From Embiotoca jacksoni (taxonomy: Eukaryota > Chordata > Actinopteri > Embiotocidae): a stretch of DNA of 64,000 nucleotides. Location: contig JAKOON010000056.1 of the NCBI GenBank assembly GCA_022577435.1, positions 925,415 through 989,414 on the forward strand. Reading direction: 5' to 3'. How positions within the stretch are numbered: the first letter of the stretch is position 1; each line of letters opens with the position of its first letter. A program made the translations under genes and the position numbers. Shown here in pieces: positions 52,501-60,596 of this stretch. Below the pieces are notes generated by a model. It saw only the letters and a list, made by a program, of their open reading frames with translations. It did not search any database and was not told where the DNA came from.

Positions 52501-53963
52501 CTGTTCGCTCAATTCATCATTTATTATGAAAGAATTATCTCACAAAAATCTTTTATGGGAGACAGTGCACATTATTAAACACTGACATTTTAAAAGCATC
52601 CCTGAAAATGTGCTCAACAGCTTCACCGCATACGAAACAAAATACAATTAAAATAAGAAGAGAAAAAGTTAGTTTTAAACAACTCTGTCTTGACATCTAT
52701 AACAAAACGTCATTTATGAAAATATAGCAGTTAGAGCTGCACAATTAAATGTATTAAAATCGCGGTCTTGATTCAGCGCTTTATGTGATCTCATTTTTAA
52801 ATGATTCGGGATATCAGCTGCATCGAAACAAGCGCTCCAACTTTCTCTTAAAAGAAAAGAAGTGTAATACCGTCAGCAGAGTAAACCCGAGTGAGAGCAA
52901 CGAAACGACAACGCTCAGAAAAGTACTGGTTCAAAGGTCAAATAAGAGACTGAAACATATTCTTTTTTTTCAGTGATTCATGAAACGTAAAATGTAAAGC
53001 AGGTATCATGAGTCCTGCCCGCCTGCTGAGAATAACATGCAGCTCGCAGCGCCGCACACAAAAATACAGACATTATAATGATTGACTTGCTGTTTAAATA
53101 CAACGTTGTCTTCTCTGTCAGGGTCATCAGTGATGATTAATGATCTGAAGTCTGTAGTTTTTAAGCCATCAATGTTTTATTAAATTCAGTTGAAGCATGT
53201 CATTGGTATGATTCATCAGAAATTTACAAGGTTTCCTTGATTAATCTCAATGTTCATGTTATTATTCATATTTTATTGGAATGAATTATATCCATTCATC
53301 ATTTTCTTTTTCATTTTGAAAAATTTAAGATTTAAAGCTCAGGCAATGAAAATGTCCTAAAATGTTGACAGATTAAATTTGTACCTATCTTACGCTACCT
53401 TTGTCCAACTTAGACCGAAGACATTCCACAAAAATAGCCGTTCACTGTCCCAATTTCAGCAAGAAGTTAATCTGATTTAAATAATCAGTGAGTTGATCAG
53501 CCGCCCATCTCTCTGCAAGCTCAGAAATGACAAGAAGGAGACGTATGGGCCGGTAATTTGCAACTTCAGTCAGGTCACCTGATTTTAATGTAGGAGCCGG
53601 CAGATTTCCAGTCATTAGTGAAGCGATAAATTCATCGGATGGGGAAGTGGATCACACGGTGAGAATCTGTGACCTTTCAGGAATCTGTAACTAGATCATG
53701 AGCATCTTCGATTTTAAACCAACTAAATACTAAATATGCTGACTCCAGTCGACGTGTTCGGTGGAGAGAAACTCGCATAGAAGCTCATATTTAGAATATT
53801 AGTTTTTAACTTCTCTGCAGGATTGTCGGAGGATTCAAATTTAAGATTAGAGTGAGAATAAATGTAATTCAGGTGGTTTAAAACTCCAATGATGGAGACA
53901 GAAGCAGGAAAAAATGGGTTTTGTTCTGGAAAAAGCCTTCTGTGTTGCCGGGTAACAGGTGTC

Positions 53964-54033
<70 letters not shown>

Positions 54034-54879
54034 ACTCTCCAGTTTCTCCCTGAAGTCATGAGATTATTTCTCACTCTGCAGTCACCTGATGTATAAATGA
54101 GAAACGTCCTTCCTTTAATCTCTCGTTCAGCCCTCTGACTCCTCTAACGTGGTTCCTCAGCAATGATGTGAATCAGTTTTTTTTTTTTTTCACCTGCCGT
54201 GTGTTTGCAGACAAGGCGACGCCACCGGAGATGCCCATAGTGATCGACCACGTCGCCCTGAAGGACATCCTGGGACCTCCGCTGTTTGAGATGGAGGTAA
54301 GAGGGGAAGAGTGAGCAACAATAAAGACCTCAAACAAGCACAAGAGACCTCAGACTGTAAAAAGAAGAGTTCGTATCTTCAGAGACTGAAAAATGGTTCT
54401 GATCCAGAAGTGTCTTCAGCTGCAATACCAGCGAGTGCCACTAGAGGTCGGCTCCAAAAAGCCTCCGGCTCCATAGACTCCCATTCAACTTCTCTCATCA
54501 AATCCAAAGTGAATAAAATGTGTCCATCAGTTATCTCGGTGTTGTTAGCTAAAGTCACTCCTTCTTATTAGTTTCCTGGAGGTCCATCTGAAAATAATCC
54601 CTCATTCATTAGAAAAGAAGATTCAAGAAGACCTGTTTTTGGGGGCGTGTCTGTTTGATTGACAGGCCTGTGGTGCAGTCAGGTTACAGCTATCGGTGGG
54701 CGGGACGTAGTATTGTCAGGTTTCTGATCAGATCGGTCAGATCCACCGCTGGCTCCTCCCCCAGCTCGTCCAAATATGGTCACTTCCTGCTCCAAACCGC
54801 TCCGAACTAGTAAAGATGGTGACGGACAAAATCTTCCTTCTTCCTCACATCGATTGCTGAGTTTGTGATGATTGTTTTA

Positions 54880-54944
<65 letters not shown>

Positions 54945-55224
54945 AAGGTCTCCGAGCGCCTCACGCTGCCCGGCGTGGCTCTCGGTCTGGCCTGGACGCC
55001 GTTCGGCGGGGAGATCATGTTTGTGGAGGCGAGCCGGATGGAGGGTGAAGGTCAGCTGACTCTGACGGGGCAGCTGGGGGACGTCATGAAGGAGTCGGCC
55101 CACCTGGCCATCAGCTGGCTGCGAGCGAACGCTAAAACCTACCAGCTGACCAACAGTAAGTTCACACACGCAGGCGATCACGTGACCTGGAGGCACTTTT
55201 AAAAGGCTTGTGAACATTTAAACC

Positions 55225-55304
<80 letters not shown>

Positions 55305-56467
55305 CAGTGGCGGGCGGTCCGGATCCTTTAGAAGGGACCGACATCCACCTCCACTTCCCCGCCGGAGCCGTCACCAAGGACGGCCCCTCTGCTGGCGTTA
55401 CCATAGTAACCTGCCTGGCTTCGCTGTTCAGCGGCCGGTTGGTCAGGTCGGACATCGCGATGACGGGAGAGATCACGCTGAGAGGGCTGGTGCTGCCGGT
55501 GAGTCGCTCGTCAGACCCTCCTGGATGTCGCACAGCTTTTTTGTGATTGCTGCGACTAAAAATTTTGTATTCAGCTGCTGATTTTTTTCAAAAATTGTGA
55601 TTTATTTCTGGATTTTCTTGTGTAAAATTGTGGGAAAGAACTTTTTTTTTTTTTTTTTTTAAACCGAGACTTAAATATAAATATGTAATAACTTAGTGAT
55701 AATAATCCTGCTGCACATCACATCAATATTTCAGTTCTAATCTTCTTTTTTTTAATTATTTATTGAACTTTAAAAAAACATAGAGATAAAAGTTACATAA
55801 AAGCTCCTAAAAGGTCCTAAAAGCTGCGTATATTTCCAGAACAGACCGTCTGTGACTGGAATATAGAAACAAGGACTACATCAGCCTTTCAAAATAAGAG
55901 CTTTAGATGCTGTTTAATTCATGTTCATTCAACACATAGACCTGCTGGATGAAACAAACAAAGAGACGTCTTTTCATCCAGTAATATGGAATCACTTCCT
56001 TTGATAATAAACATTTAATCAGATCATTTTATTGTGAAGGACACATTTCCCACAAACACCATCACTTCCTGTTTCCTGAGTTTTATTTGCTGATAAGAAA
56101 ACAGGATCAAAACCTTTCTGATTGTAAATGAAGAGTTATTTTTGTTAATAAAATAATTGAATTTGACTTAATTCAACACGAGACGGAAAATCCACAGCTC
56201 GCAGGTCTAACTTGTGATTGGTCCGTCCCTCCGCAGGTGGGCGGGATCAAGGACAAGGTGCTGGCGGCTCACAGGGCGGGAGTGAAGCGCGTCATCTTGC
56301 CGAAGCGCAACGAGAAGGACCTGGAGGAGCTGCCGGCCAACGTGCGGGCCGACCTGGACTTCATCACGGCCGGGAGCCTCGACGAGGTGCTCAACGCCTC
56401 CTTCGACGGAGGGTTTCCGGGGGCGACCAGCGCACACACACACCCTCAGCTCACCAGCAAACTGTAG
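38751..56467 (+). CDS. lonp2: peroxisomal Lon protease (LONP2), 17 coding exons, complete
   Basis: Gene-level entry. CDS join: 38751-38983, 41451-41586, 42698-42805, 44588-44719, 44947-45069, 45154-45317, 45598-45692, 46113-46231, 46317-46456, 48553-48694, 49172-49322, 50875-51001, 52065-52204, 54211-54296, 54948-55155, 55308-55498, 56237-56467. 2523 coding bases plus TAG, 841 residues (human about 852). Domains: LON substrate domain (about 10-220), acidic segment 262-272, AAA+ with Walker A GPPGVGKT 378-385, Walker B VFLLDEVD 441-448, sensor N495, Arg finger R507 and sensor-2 R565, then the protease domain with S729 (in DGPSAG) and K772 (second Lys of GGIKDK). It ends in SKL, a type 1 peroxisomal targeting signal. 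Family role: ATP-dependent quality-control protease of the peroxisome matrix that also processes matrix enzymes. The ATG has A at -3 and G at +4. No frameshift or missing catalytic residue is seen. Confidence 0.98.
39190..40078. repeat. ~69-bp minisatellite, 12 copies, lonp2 intron 1
   Basis: Twelve copies of a unit containing AAGAACTAGTACAGTAAAG and AAGTAAAAGTCCTGCA start at 39245; unit length varies through its poly-A run. The flank GGAAAAAGTATTTAGATAAT and the unit itself match the style of a dispersed fish repeat, so it probably arose by tandem growth of an internal piece. Confidence 0.92.
40815..41305. mobile_element. palindromic MITE-like element, lonp2 intron 1
   Basis: The left end has GCCCCGCCCACCTGTAC and CCAATCAAAC; the right end has the reverse-complementary GTTTGATTGACAGGCC and GGTGGGCGGGGC. 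The core (GGAGCCAGCCCCTAGTGGC) is related to the copies in introns 12 and 14. Terminal inverted repeats without coding suggest a nonautonomous DNA transposon. Confidence 0.6.
41451..41586 (+). CDS. lonp2: lonp2 exon 2
   Basis: Acceptor CTCTGTAG, donor GAG|GTAAAA; 136 bases. Encodes VGTAGIAVQVVGSNWPKPHY and LLITGLCRF, the conserved LON-domain core. Confidence 0.96.
42609..42682. repeat. (TG)n before lonp2 exon 3
   Basis: About 37 TG copies with one interruption, 15 bases upstream of the exon 3 acceptor. Confidence 0.97.
42698..42805 (+). CDS. lonp2: lonp2 exon 3
   Basis: 108 bases, 36 codons, phase 0. The acceptor (TTATCGTAG) lies only 15 bases after a 74-base TG tract. Encodes VEQLDKLEQY to FYQTAIQ, a variable part of the N-domain. 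Confidence 0.9.
44537..44585. repeat. (TG)n at lonp2 exon 4 acceptor
   Basis: About 24 TG copies ending in the TAG acceptor itself. Confidence 0.97.
44588..44719 (+). CDS. lonp2: lonp2 exon 4
   Basis: 132 bases, 44 codons, phase 0. The acceptor TAG directly terminates a (TG)n run, with no ordinary pyrimidine tract. Encodes LDMSVPVVAKFRRLLDSLP and RTSNKEKLQ. Confidence 0.94.
44947..45069 (+). CDS. lonp2: lonp2 exon 5
   Basis: Acceptor TTTTTTTCCAG, donor AGG|GTAAAC; 123 bases, 41 codons. Encodes VLDALSLEERF and RQIEGLKLLQKTRK, the helical linker before the AAA+ module. Confidence 0.95.
45154..45317 (+). CDS. lonp2: lonp2 exon 6
   Basis: Follows an 84-base intron; 164 bases, ends phase 2. Encodes the acidic stretch DEEDEDDDGDD (262-272) and the helix leading to VCLKELKR. 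Confidence 0.94.
45598..45692 (+). CDS. lonp2: lonp2 exon 7
   Basis: Acceptor TGATTTCAG, donor G|GTAAAG; 95 bases, phase 2 to 1. Encodes LKKMPQSMPEYALTRNYLDL and LPWNKST, a Lon-family signature before the ATPase. Confidence 0.96.
46003..46101. repeat. (CA)n(CACT)n before lonp2 exon 8
   Basis: About 32 CA copies then CACT repeats, ending 11 bases before the exon 8 acceptor. Confidence 0.97.
46113..46231 (+). CDS. lonp2: lonp2 exon 8
   Basis: 119 bases, phase 1 to 0. The acceptor CTCGTCAG follows a (CA)n(CACT)n array of about 100 bases. Encodes LDIRAARTLLDNDHYAMDKL and the helix before the P-loop. Confidence 0.95.
46317..46456 (+). CDS. lonp2: lonp2 exon 9 (Walker A)
   Basis: Acceptor CTTCAG after an 85-base intron, donor AG|GTATGC; 140 bases. 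Carries the P-loop GPPGVGKTS and the DQSDIRGH motif. Confidence 0.97.
46457..48552. other. lonp2 intron 9, no feature of note
   Basis: AT-rich intron; a minus-strand open frame (46663-47169) has no recognisable protein character. Confidence 0.4.
48553..48694 (+). CDS. lonp2: lonp2 exon 10 (Walker B)
   Basis: Acceptor GTCCGCAG, donor GAG|GTCAGT; 142 bases. Carries RTYVGSMPGRII, the pore-loop region, and Walker B VFLLDEVDKLG. Confidence 0.97.
49172..49322 (+). CDS. lonp2: lonp2 exon 11 (sensor 1, Arg finger)
   Basis: Acceptor CCCCTTAG. The donor is GTGGGT after GTACCAG; an upstream GT at the GTACCA is not used, because Val-Pro-Gly must continue into exon 12. 151 bases; encodes DPEQNHSFTDHYLNV and LFIATANTTATI ... 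LLDRME. Confidence 0.95.
49495..49564. repeat. (CA)n microsatellite in lonp2 intron 11
   Basis: About 35 CA copies. Confidence 0.97.
49588..50470. repeat. interspersed repeat remnant in lonp2 intron 11
   Basis: GGCAAGTTTATTTATAAAGC followed by text such as GGCAGCTGCATTTTAAATC resembles a long, decayed noncoding repeat seen in many fish introns. Family not assigned. Confidence 0.45.
50875..51001 (+). CDS. lonp2: lonp2 exon 12
   Basis: Acceptor ATCGTTTCAG, donor AG|GTACAC; 127 bases, phase 1 to 2. Encodes YTQEEKVEIAHRHLIPNQL. A near-intact inverted repeat copy starts only 18 bases after the exon end. Confidence 0.95.
51019..51313 (+). mobile_element. MITE-like repeat copy A, lonp2 intron 12
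   Basis: 295 bases, reverse complement of 54386-54680 with 4 mismatches and no gap. It begins at GACTGCACCACAGG, 18 bases after exon 12. Confidence 0.85.
52065..52204 (+). CDS. lonp2: lonp2 exon 13 (sensor 2)
   Basis: Acceptor TTTTTTTCCAG, donor GGAG|GTGAGA; 140 bases, phase 2 to 1. Encodes YTREAGVRSLERKIGAICR and a short linker (LTKTETLTPESSTRPG) that replaces a longer one in human LONP2. Confidence 0.95.
53969..54031. repeat. (TG)n microsatellite in lonp2 intron 13
   Basis: About 31 TG copies, about 180 bases before exon 14. Confidence 0.97.
54211..54296 (+). CDS. lonp2: lonp2 exon 14
   Basis: Acceptor GTTTGCAG, donor GAG|GTAAGA; 86 bases, phase 1 to 0. Encodes PPEMPIVIDHVALKDILGPP at the ATPase-protease junction. 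Confidence 0.95.
54386..54680 (-). mobile_element. MITE-like repeat copy B (inverted), lonp2 intron 14
   Basis: Inverted partner of copy A. The terminal part continues to about 54760 with GGTGGGCGGGAC and CAGCTCGTCC, matching the end of the intron 1 element. Confidence 0.85.
54883..54942. repeat. (TG)n at lonp2 exon 15 acceptor
   Basis: 30 TG copies, 5 bases from the exon. Confidence 0.97.
54948..55155 (+). CDS. lonp2: lonp2 exon 15
   Basis: 208 bases, phase 0 to 1. The acceptor AGAAG comes 5 bases after a 60-base TG run. Encodes LPGVALGLAWTPFGGEIMF and LTGQLGDVMKESAHLAISWL, the start of the protease domain. Confidence 0.96.
55229..55302. repeat. (TG)n at lonp2 exon 16 acceptor
   Basis: 37 TG copies, 5 bases from the exon, filling half of a 152-base intron. 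Confidence 0.97.
55308..55498 (+). CDS. lonp2: lonp2 exon 16 (catalytic Ser)
   Basis: 191 bases, phase 1 to 0. The acceptor AACAG comes 5 bases after a 74-base TG run; the whole upstream intron is only 152 bases. Carries the catalytic DGPSAGV serine (S729) and MTGEITLRGLVLP. Confidence 0.96.
56237..56467 (+). CDS. lonp2: lonp2 exon 17 (catalytic Lys, PTS1, stop)
   Basis: Acceptor CCTCCGCAG; 76 codons plus TAG. Encodes VGGIKDKVLAAHRAG with the catalytic lysine (K772), then DEVLNASFDGGFP, and ends TSKL, a canonical PTS1 tripeptide. Confidence 0.97.
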   Translation: MGGIKDKVLAAHRAGVKRVILPKRNEKDLEELPANVRADLDFITAGSLDEVLNASFDGGFPGATSAHTHPQLTSKL

Positions 56468-57260
56468 CGCGAAAAACACACACACACACACACACACAGA
56501 AATATCAAAGTCACCTTATTGATCTTTAAGATGTTCAAAGGTATTTTAGTGGATTATTTTCATATTGAAAAGATGATTCGAGGTGGACGAAGCCGTAATT
56601 CAGAGTCACTTTAACATACGTGATATATGTAACATGATATTGAATATTAGGAAAGTGAGTTCAAAGTGGTTTCTGATGAAGGATGATGATGATGATGATG
56701 ATTCAGTGGAGTCAGATTTCAGCTATCTAGTGGAAGTTTTATTAATTTCCTAAATTAATTTCAGGATTCATTATCTTCCACTTTTTGTGTTACAGAAAGA
56801 CTGTCGTTAATTTGATGATATAAATCTCGTAGCTTTATGTGAACACATCAAACATCGACAGCCTTCATGTCTGAGGTTTAGTTCACTTTTCTTTGGTCAG
56901 TTGAAAATCTGCAGAACGAGTCGACGAGTTGTGAACGACGTCACGATGCAGGAAAAAAAAAAGGATTTCTTTAATAATCGTCACTGAATTAAAACAATAG
57001 AATAACATATAAATATTTTACAATTTAACAGGCAATCAGTTGATGAAATTAAAAAAAGCTTATTTTACTCAGTTATTGTCTCATTACGTTTTTTTTAATT
57101 TTTAATTTTTTTTTGGTCTTTAATCTTTTGTTTATTTCTGTTGATGTGAATGAAAACAAAGACGACGAACGAGCCCTCGAAGATGAAGATTTTTAAACTC
57201 CAGTTTGCGATGCCGAGCGGCGACCGGACGATGAACCGATAAATTAATCAAACAAATAAA
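56468..57260 (+). other. lonp2: probable lonp2 3' UTR
   Basis: AT-rich sequence after the stop with a short (CA)n at 56478-56498 and a (GAT)n at 56682-56702. Candidate AATAAA signals are at 57255-57260 and 57453-57458. The 3' end is not determined. Confidence 0.35.
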
Positions 57261-57490
57261 GGACAGATTAATCGATAATGATAAAAAAGAATCATTATTT
57301 ACAGCCTATGCAGTCGTTTTTTTGTACCACATTCGAATTGCAAATTTCTATCCTGAAGCTCTGTGGATATTTAAAAGTAATTAAGTTTGTTAAAGCAGTG
57401 ATTTCATTCATCAGGATTTTAACTTTAAAGAGACTTTAGAAAGATTTTAAAAAATAAAAGTTGAAGTAAAGATGCTTGAAATCTCGAAAA

Positions 57491-57492
<2 letters not shown>

Positions 57493-57532
<40 letters not shown>

Positions 57533-57582
57533 CACTTCAGATGTTCACTGAGTATTAAATGCACAAAGGGGTCAAATTGGAT

Positions 57583-57627
<45 letters not shown>
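57493..57627. repeat. poly-T (38) and (GT)n tract
   Basis: T-run at 57493-57530 and GT run at 57585-57627 downstream of lonp2. Confidence 0.95.
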
Positions 57628-57630
<3 letters not shown>

Positions 57631-57973
57631 TTTCAACTCTGTGCCACAGATGTGATTTTTTTTTTCCTGTCTCTTTCCTGTAACGCCAAAATGTGAAACA
57701 CCGGTGTGCTGTGCTTCTTTTTCCATATTTCGACAGCCATGTCAGGATGAATGGTCTCCTGCAGAAAACCTCACACGGGTCCTGAACATTATAAAGTCGA
57801 ACACGCTGAAAGAATTACGCTGGATTTATACCGAATGCAGATTGACTTTCTCAAAACAAATTATGCAGCAACACTTTAAATTATTCTGTCTCTTCTCTCA
57901 AATAATAATTTAAATGGATTTGTTTTGAAGATACGTGTCCGGGAATTACCGGGACCTGCAGTAGCTCATGCAG

Positions 57974-57988
57974 CCGCTGGGGGGCAGC
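57974..57988 (+). promoter_or_regulatory. CTCF-like motif
   Basis: CCGCTGGGGGGCAGC closely resembles the vertebrate CTCF core. It lies between the 3' ends of lonp2 and siah1. Motif match only; many such matches are unoccupied. Confidence 0.3.
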
Positions 57989-58094
57989 GGTGAGGCTCCA
58001 AATGTCTTGATTACTACTTTCTCTTACTATTACTACTTTGATTTGATCTCGTTGTCACATGGCGAAAGGTGCGTGCAGGTGATGAATAAAACAA

Positions 58095-58151
58095 CCGGAA
58101 GTTGGTTTCACAGTTGCAACAGCGGTGGCGCGCGCATGGCGGAATTTAAAG
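58095..58151 (+). promoter_or_regulatory. possible promoter and ATG exon between lonp2 and siah1
   Basis: An ETS motif CCGGAAGT at 58095-58102 is followed by a CpG-rich GGTGGCGCGCGC and ATGGCGGAATTTAAAG (58136-58151), then a plausible donor GTAGGC. ATGGCGGAA also resembles a YY1 site overlapping a start codon, a frequent arrangement in vertebrate housekeeping promoters. It would encode MAEFK in phase 1. I cannot identify a gene; a downstream exon is uncertain (a candidate acceptor is at 59892). It could equally be a promoter for noncoding RNA. Confidence 0.3.
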
Positions 58152-59039
58152 GTAGGCTGTTCAAAGTTTCTTTACACCTGACTGTTGCAGCTTGTGTGGA
58201 AACCACAGCCATAAACTCAACATAAACAAATAGCAAACAAAATCACAGGTCAACCATCATAATGTCCAACATGAAAAGACAGGTAGACAATTGAACTATT
58301 AAGCGTTGGAATTGTTTTTTCCACATTTAAAAAAAGGTATGCAACTGGGACTTCTAGTCTGATGGCTGGAACTCACACAGAAACAAAACCACATCTTTGA
58401 ATAAGCAGGTAGCACTTCAGAACTACTGGACCGCGTTCAAATAAGTTTTAAGCCCCTTTGAAAATGCATCTCTTTAAATAATTTTGAAAGAAGTAATGCT
58501 TTAGGTGCATCAATACTGAAACTTAATCAGTTATTGGAGCACACGGGGCACATGTTTTAGATTTAACGTGACTTTCAGGGGATCATTTTCTCTCCAAAAT
58601 AACGTCCATAAATCCGTTGAGAAGTCACAGAAAAAAGGCGTTCAGAACCTGACTAAAAATGATCGCGTTTTTAGGTTTTCTTTGGTTTTGTGGTGATTAA
58701 ATGATCGATAATAGTTCATTCAATGCTGCACAGCAAACACAAACTGCTGATAGCGACTTCGGCTTACTTCATTTTCCAAAATGTAAACAAACAAAGGCTA
58801 AAATAACAATAACCACAAAATATTCACATTTAAGGAGCTGGAATCAGAATTGTAATACTTAGTTCTGCCTCTACGGGGTGCAATTTACTCTTTTACCAAA
58901 GAAGCTCCCCTGACATTGAATCTGTCTTGTTGAGCTCCCTTTGACTCGATGACCTTCATTACGTCTTTAATTCATCACATCCCATCATGCTTCTTTATCA
59001 CCTGAATGTGGCCTGAATATGGACGACTAACTTATGCAT

Positions 59040-59640
59040 GTTGTCACACATGTAGTCCAGACAAGAACATACAATCCTCCAGACAGAGTTCCAATCCCCT
59101 GATCGAACCGAGTACTTCCTGATTGTGAGATGACAACGCCAGCAACTGTAAAGTTGTGCTGCCTTTATTGCATGTTTGTCTGACTTATATAATTTATATG
59201 ACTTTTAAACATGTTATAGAAGAAGGCACAGTGGTGTAGTGTTTAGTGTTGTTGCCTCCCAGTCAGAAGGTTCCAGGTTCAATTCTTGCCCCGGACGTGA
59301 CTTTTCATCAAAGATGTTAACATCATCCTTTCCAGAGCGAGTCTCGAACCTGGAACCTTCTGACTGGAAGGCAACACCACCAACCACTGCATCGTTGATC
59401 GCTCGTCCATAACATGTTTAAAAGTCATTAATCTAATGTAATGTTTTAGACTATGGACTGCATAGGTTAGTCATCCATATTATGGACAACATATTTTACT
59501 TTTAGGTTATTAGTTTTGCAGAAACATGCAAAATTCACATAGAACGTCCAAGGCAGGAGTCGAACCAGGGACCTCTAGACTGAGAGATGACAACGCTGAC
59601 AACTGGACTATTGTATTGCCTTCCTTAATTTGAACGAAAG
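59040..59640. repeat. tRNA-like SINE fragments in opposite orientations
   Basis: Segment 59224-59290 (GGCACAGTGGTGTAGTGTTTAG ... GGTTCCAGGTTCAATTC style) carries pol III A- and B-box-like motifs. Its inverted relative is at 59336-59395, and further inverted B-box-like pieces (GAGTCGAACCAGGGACC) are at 59552-59570 and near 59100. Confidence 0.55.
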
Positions 59641-59712
59641 TCATACTATAGCATGTCGTCCAAAATATGAAAATGAAATCATATTTTGGACGACATGCTA
59701 TAGTATGACTTT
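59637..59712. mobile_element. perfect 34-bp palindrome (MITE-like hairpin)
   Basis: Arms 59637-59670 and 59679-59712 are exact reverse complements with an 8-base AAATGAAA loop. Further copies of the arm sequence GACGACATGCTATAGTA follow at about 59729-59745 and, reversed, at 59792-59810. Confidence 0.85.
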
Positions 59713-60265
59713 TTTACTGTACTATCAGACGACATGCTATAGTAGTAGCATATAAAAAAAAAGCGTATAAAAAAAGTCATTCTATAGCATGTCGTCTAAA
59801 ATATGATGATAAAGTCATTGTTGACTTTATTAACACGTCGTCCTCGGTGTTACCTTGATTTGACGTCGTTGATTTAGTTGAAACATCTTCAGCTCCTGCG
59901 TGGTGTCCTACCTGCCCGACGTCCTCAGACCTACTTAACCATCAGCAGCTCTGGAGGCCGACAGATGCAACGAGGACGTCGTCACTCGGACCCATTTCAC
60001 TGCTCAAACCTGGGAGGTTTCTTTTTCTTCTGTGGCAGCATTGAGATCTTTCAGTAACCTTAATATAGTAATAGAGAGTAATATTTTAATGCACCTTATT
60101 TTTAAATAATTCTGTAACGCATCTGAACAGATTCTGTATTTTCTATCACACCTCAAACATTTTGAAATATTTAATCAGATTTTAATCTACTTTTTAAAGG
60201 TTTTTTGTTTGTTTGACTTAAATTGTTTGAGCTTTTCTGTATAACGTTACAACGTTATTATAATT

Positions 60266-60596
60266 ATCCATCCAACCATCCAACCAACCAACTATCCAAC
60301 CATCCATCCATCCAACCATCCAACCAACCAACCACCCAACCAACTATCCAACCATCCATCCATCCAACCAACTATCCAACCATCCATCCAACCATCCATC
60401 CAACCAACCAACCAACCAACCAACCAACTATCCAACCATCCATCCATCCAACCAACTATCCAACCATCCAACCAACCATCCATCCATCCAACCATCCAAC
60501 CAACCAACCAACTATCCAACCAACTATCCAACCATCCATCCAACCAACCAACTATCCAACCATCCATCCATCCAACCAACCATCCAACCATCCAAC
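60266..60596. repeat. (CCAT/CCAA)n tetranucleotide array
   Basis: About 330 bases of mixed ATCC and AACC units. Confidence 0.95.

Noticed and set aside
59224..59290. Functional tRNA gene
   Set aside because: A- and B-box-like motifs are present, but no cloverleaf with an acceptor stem could be drawn; it fits a SINE fragment.
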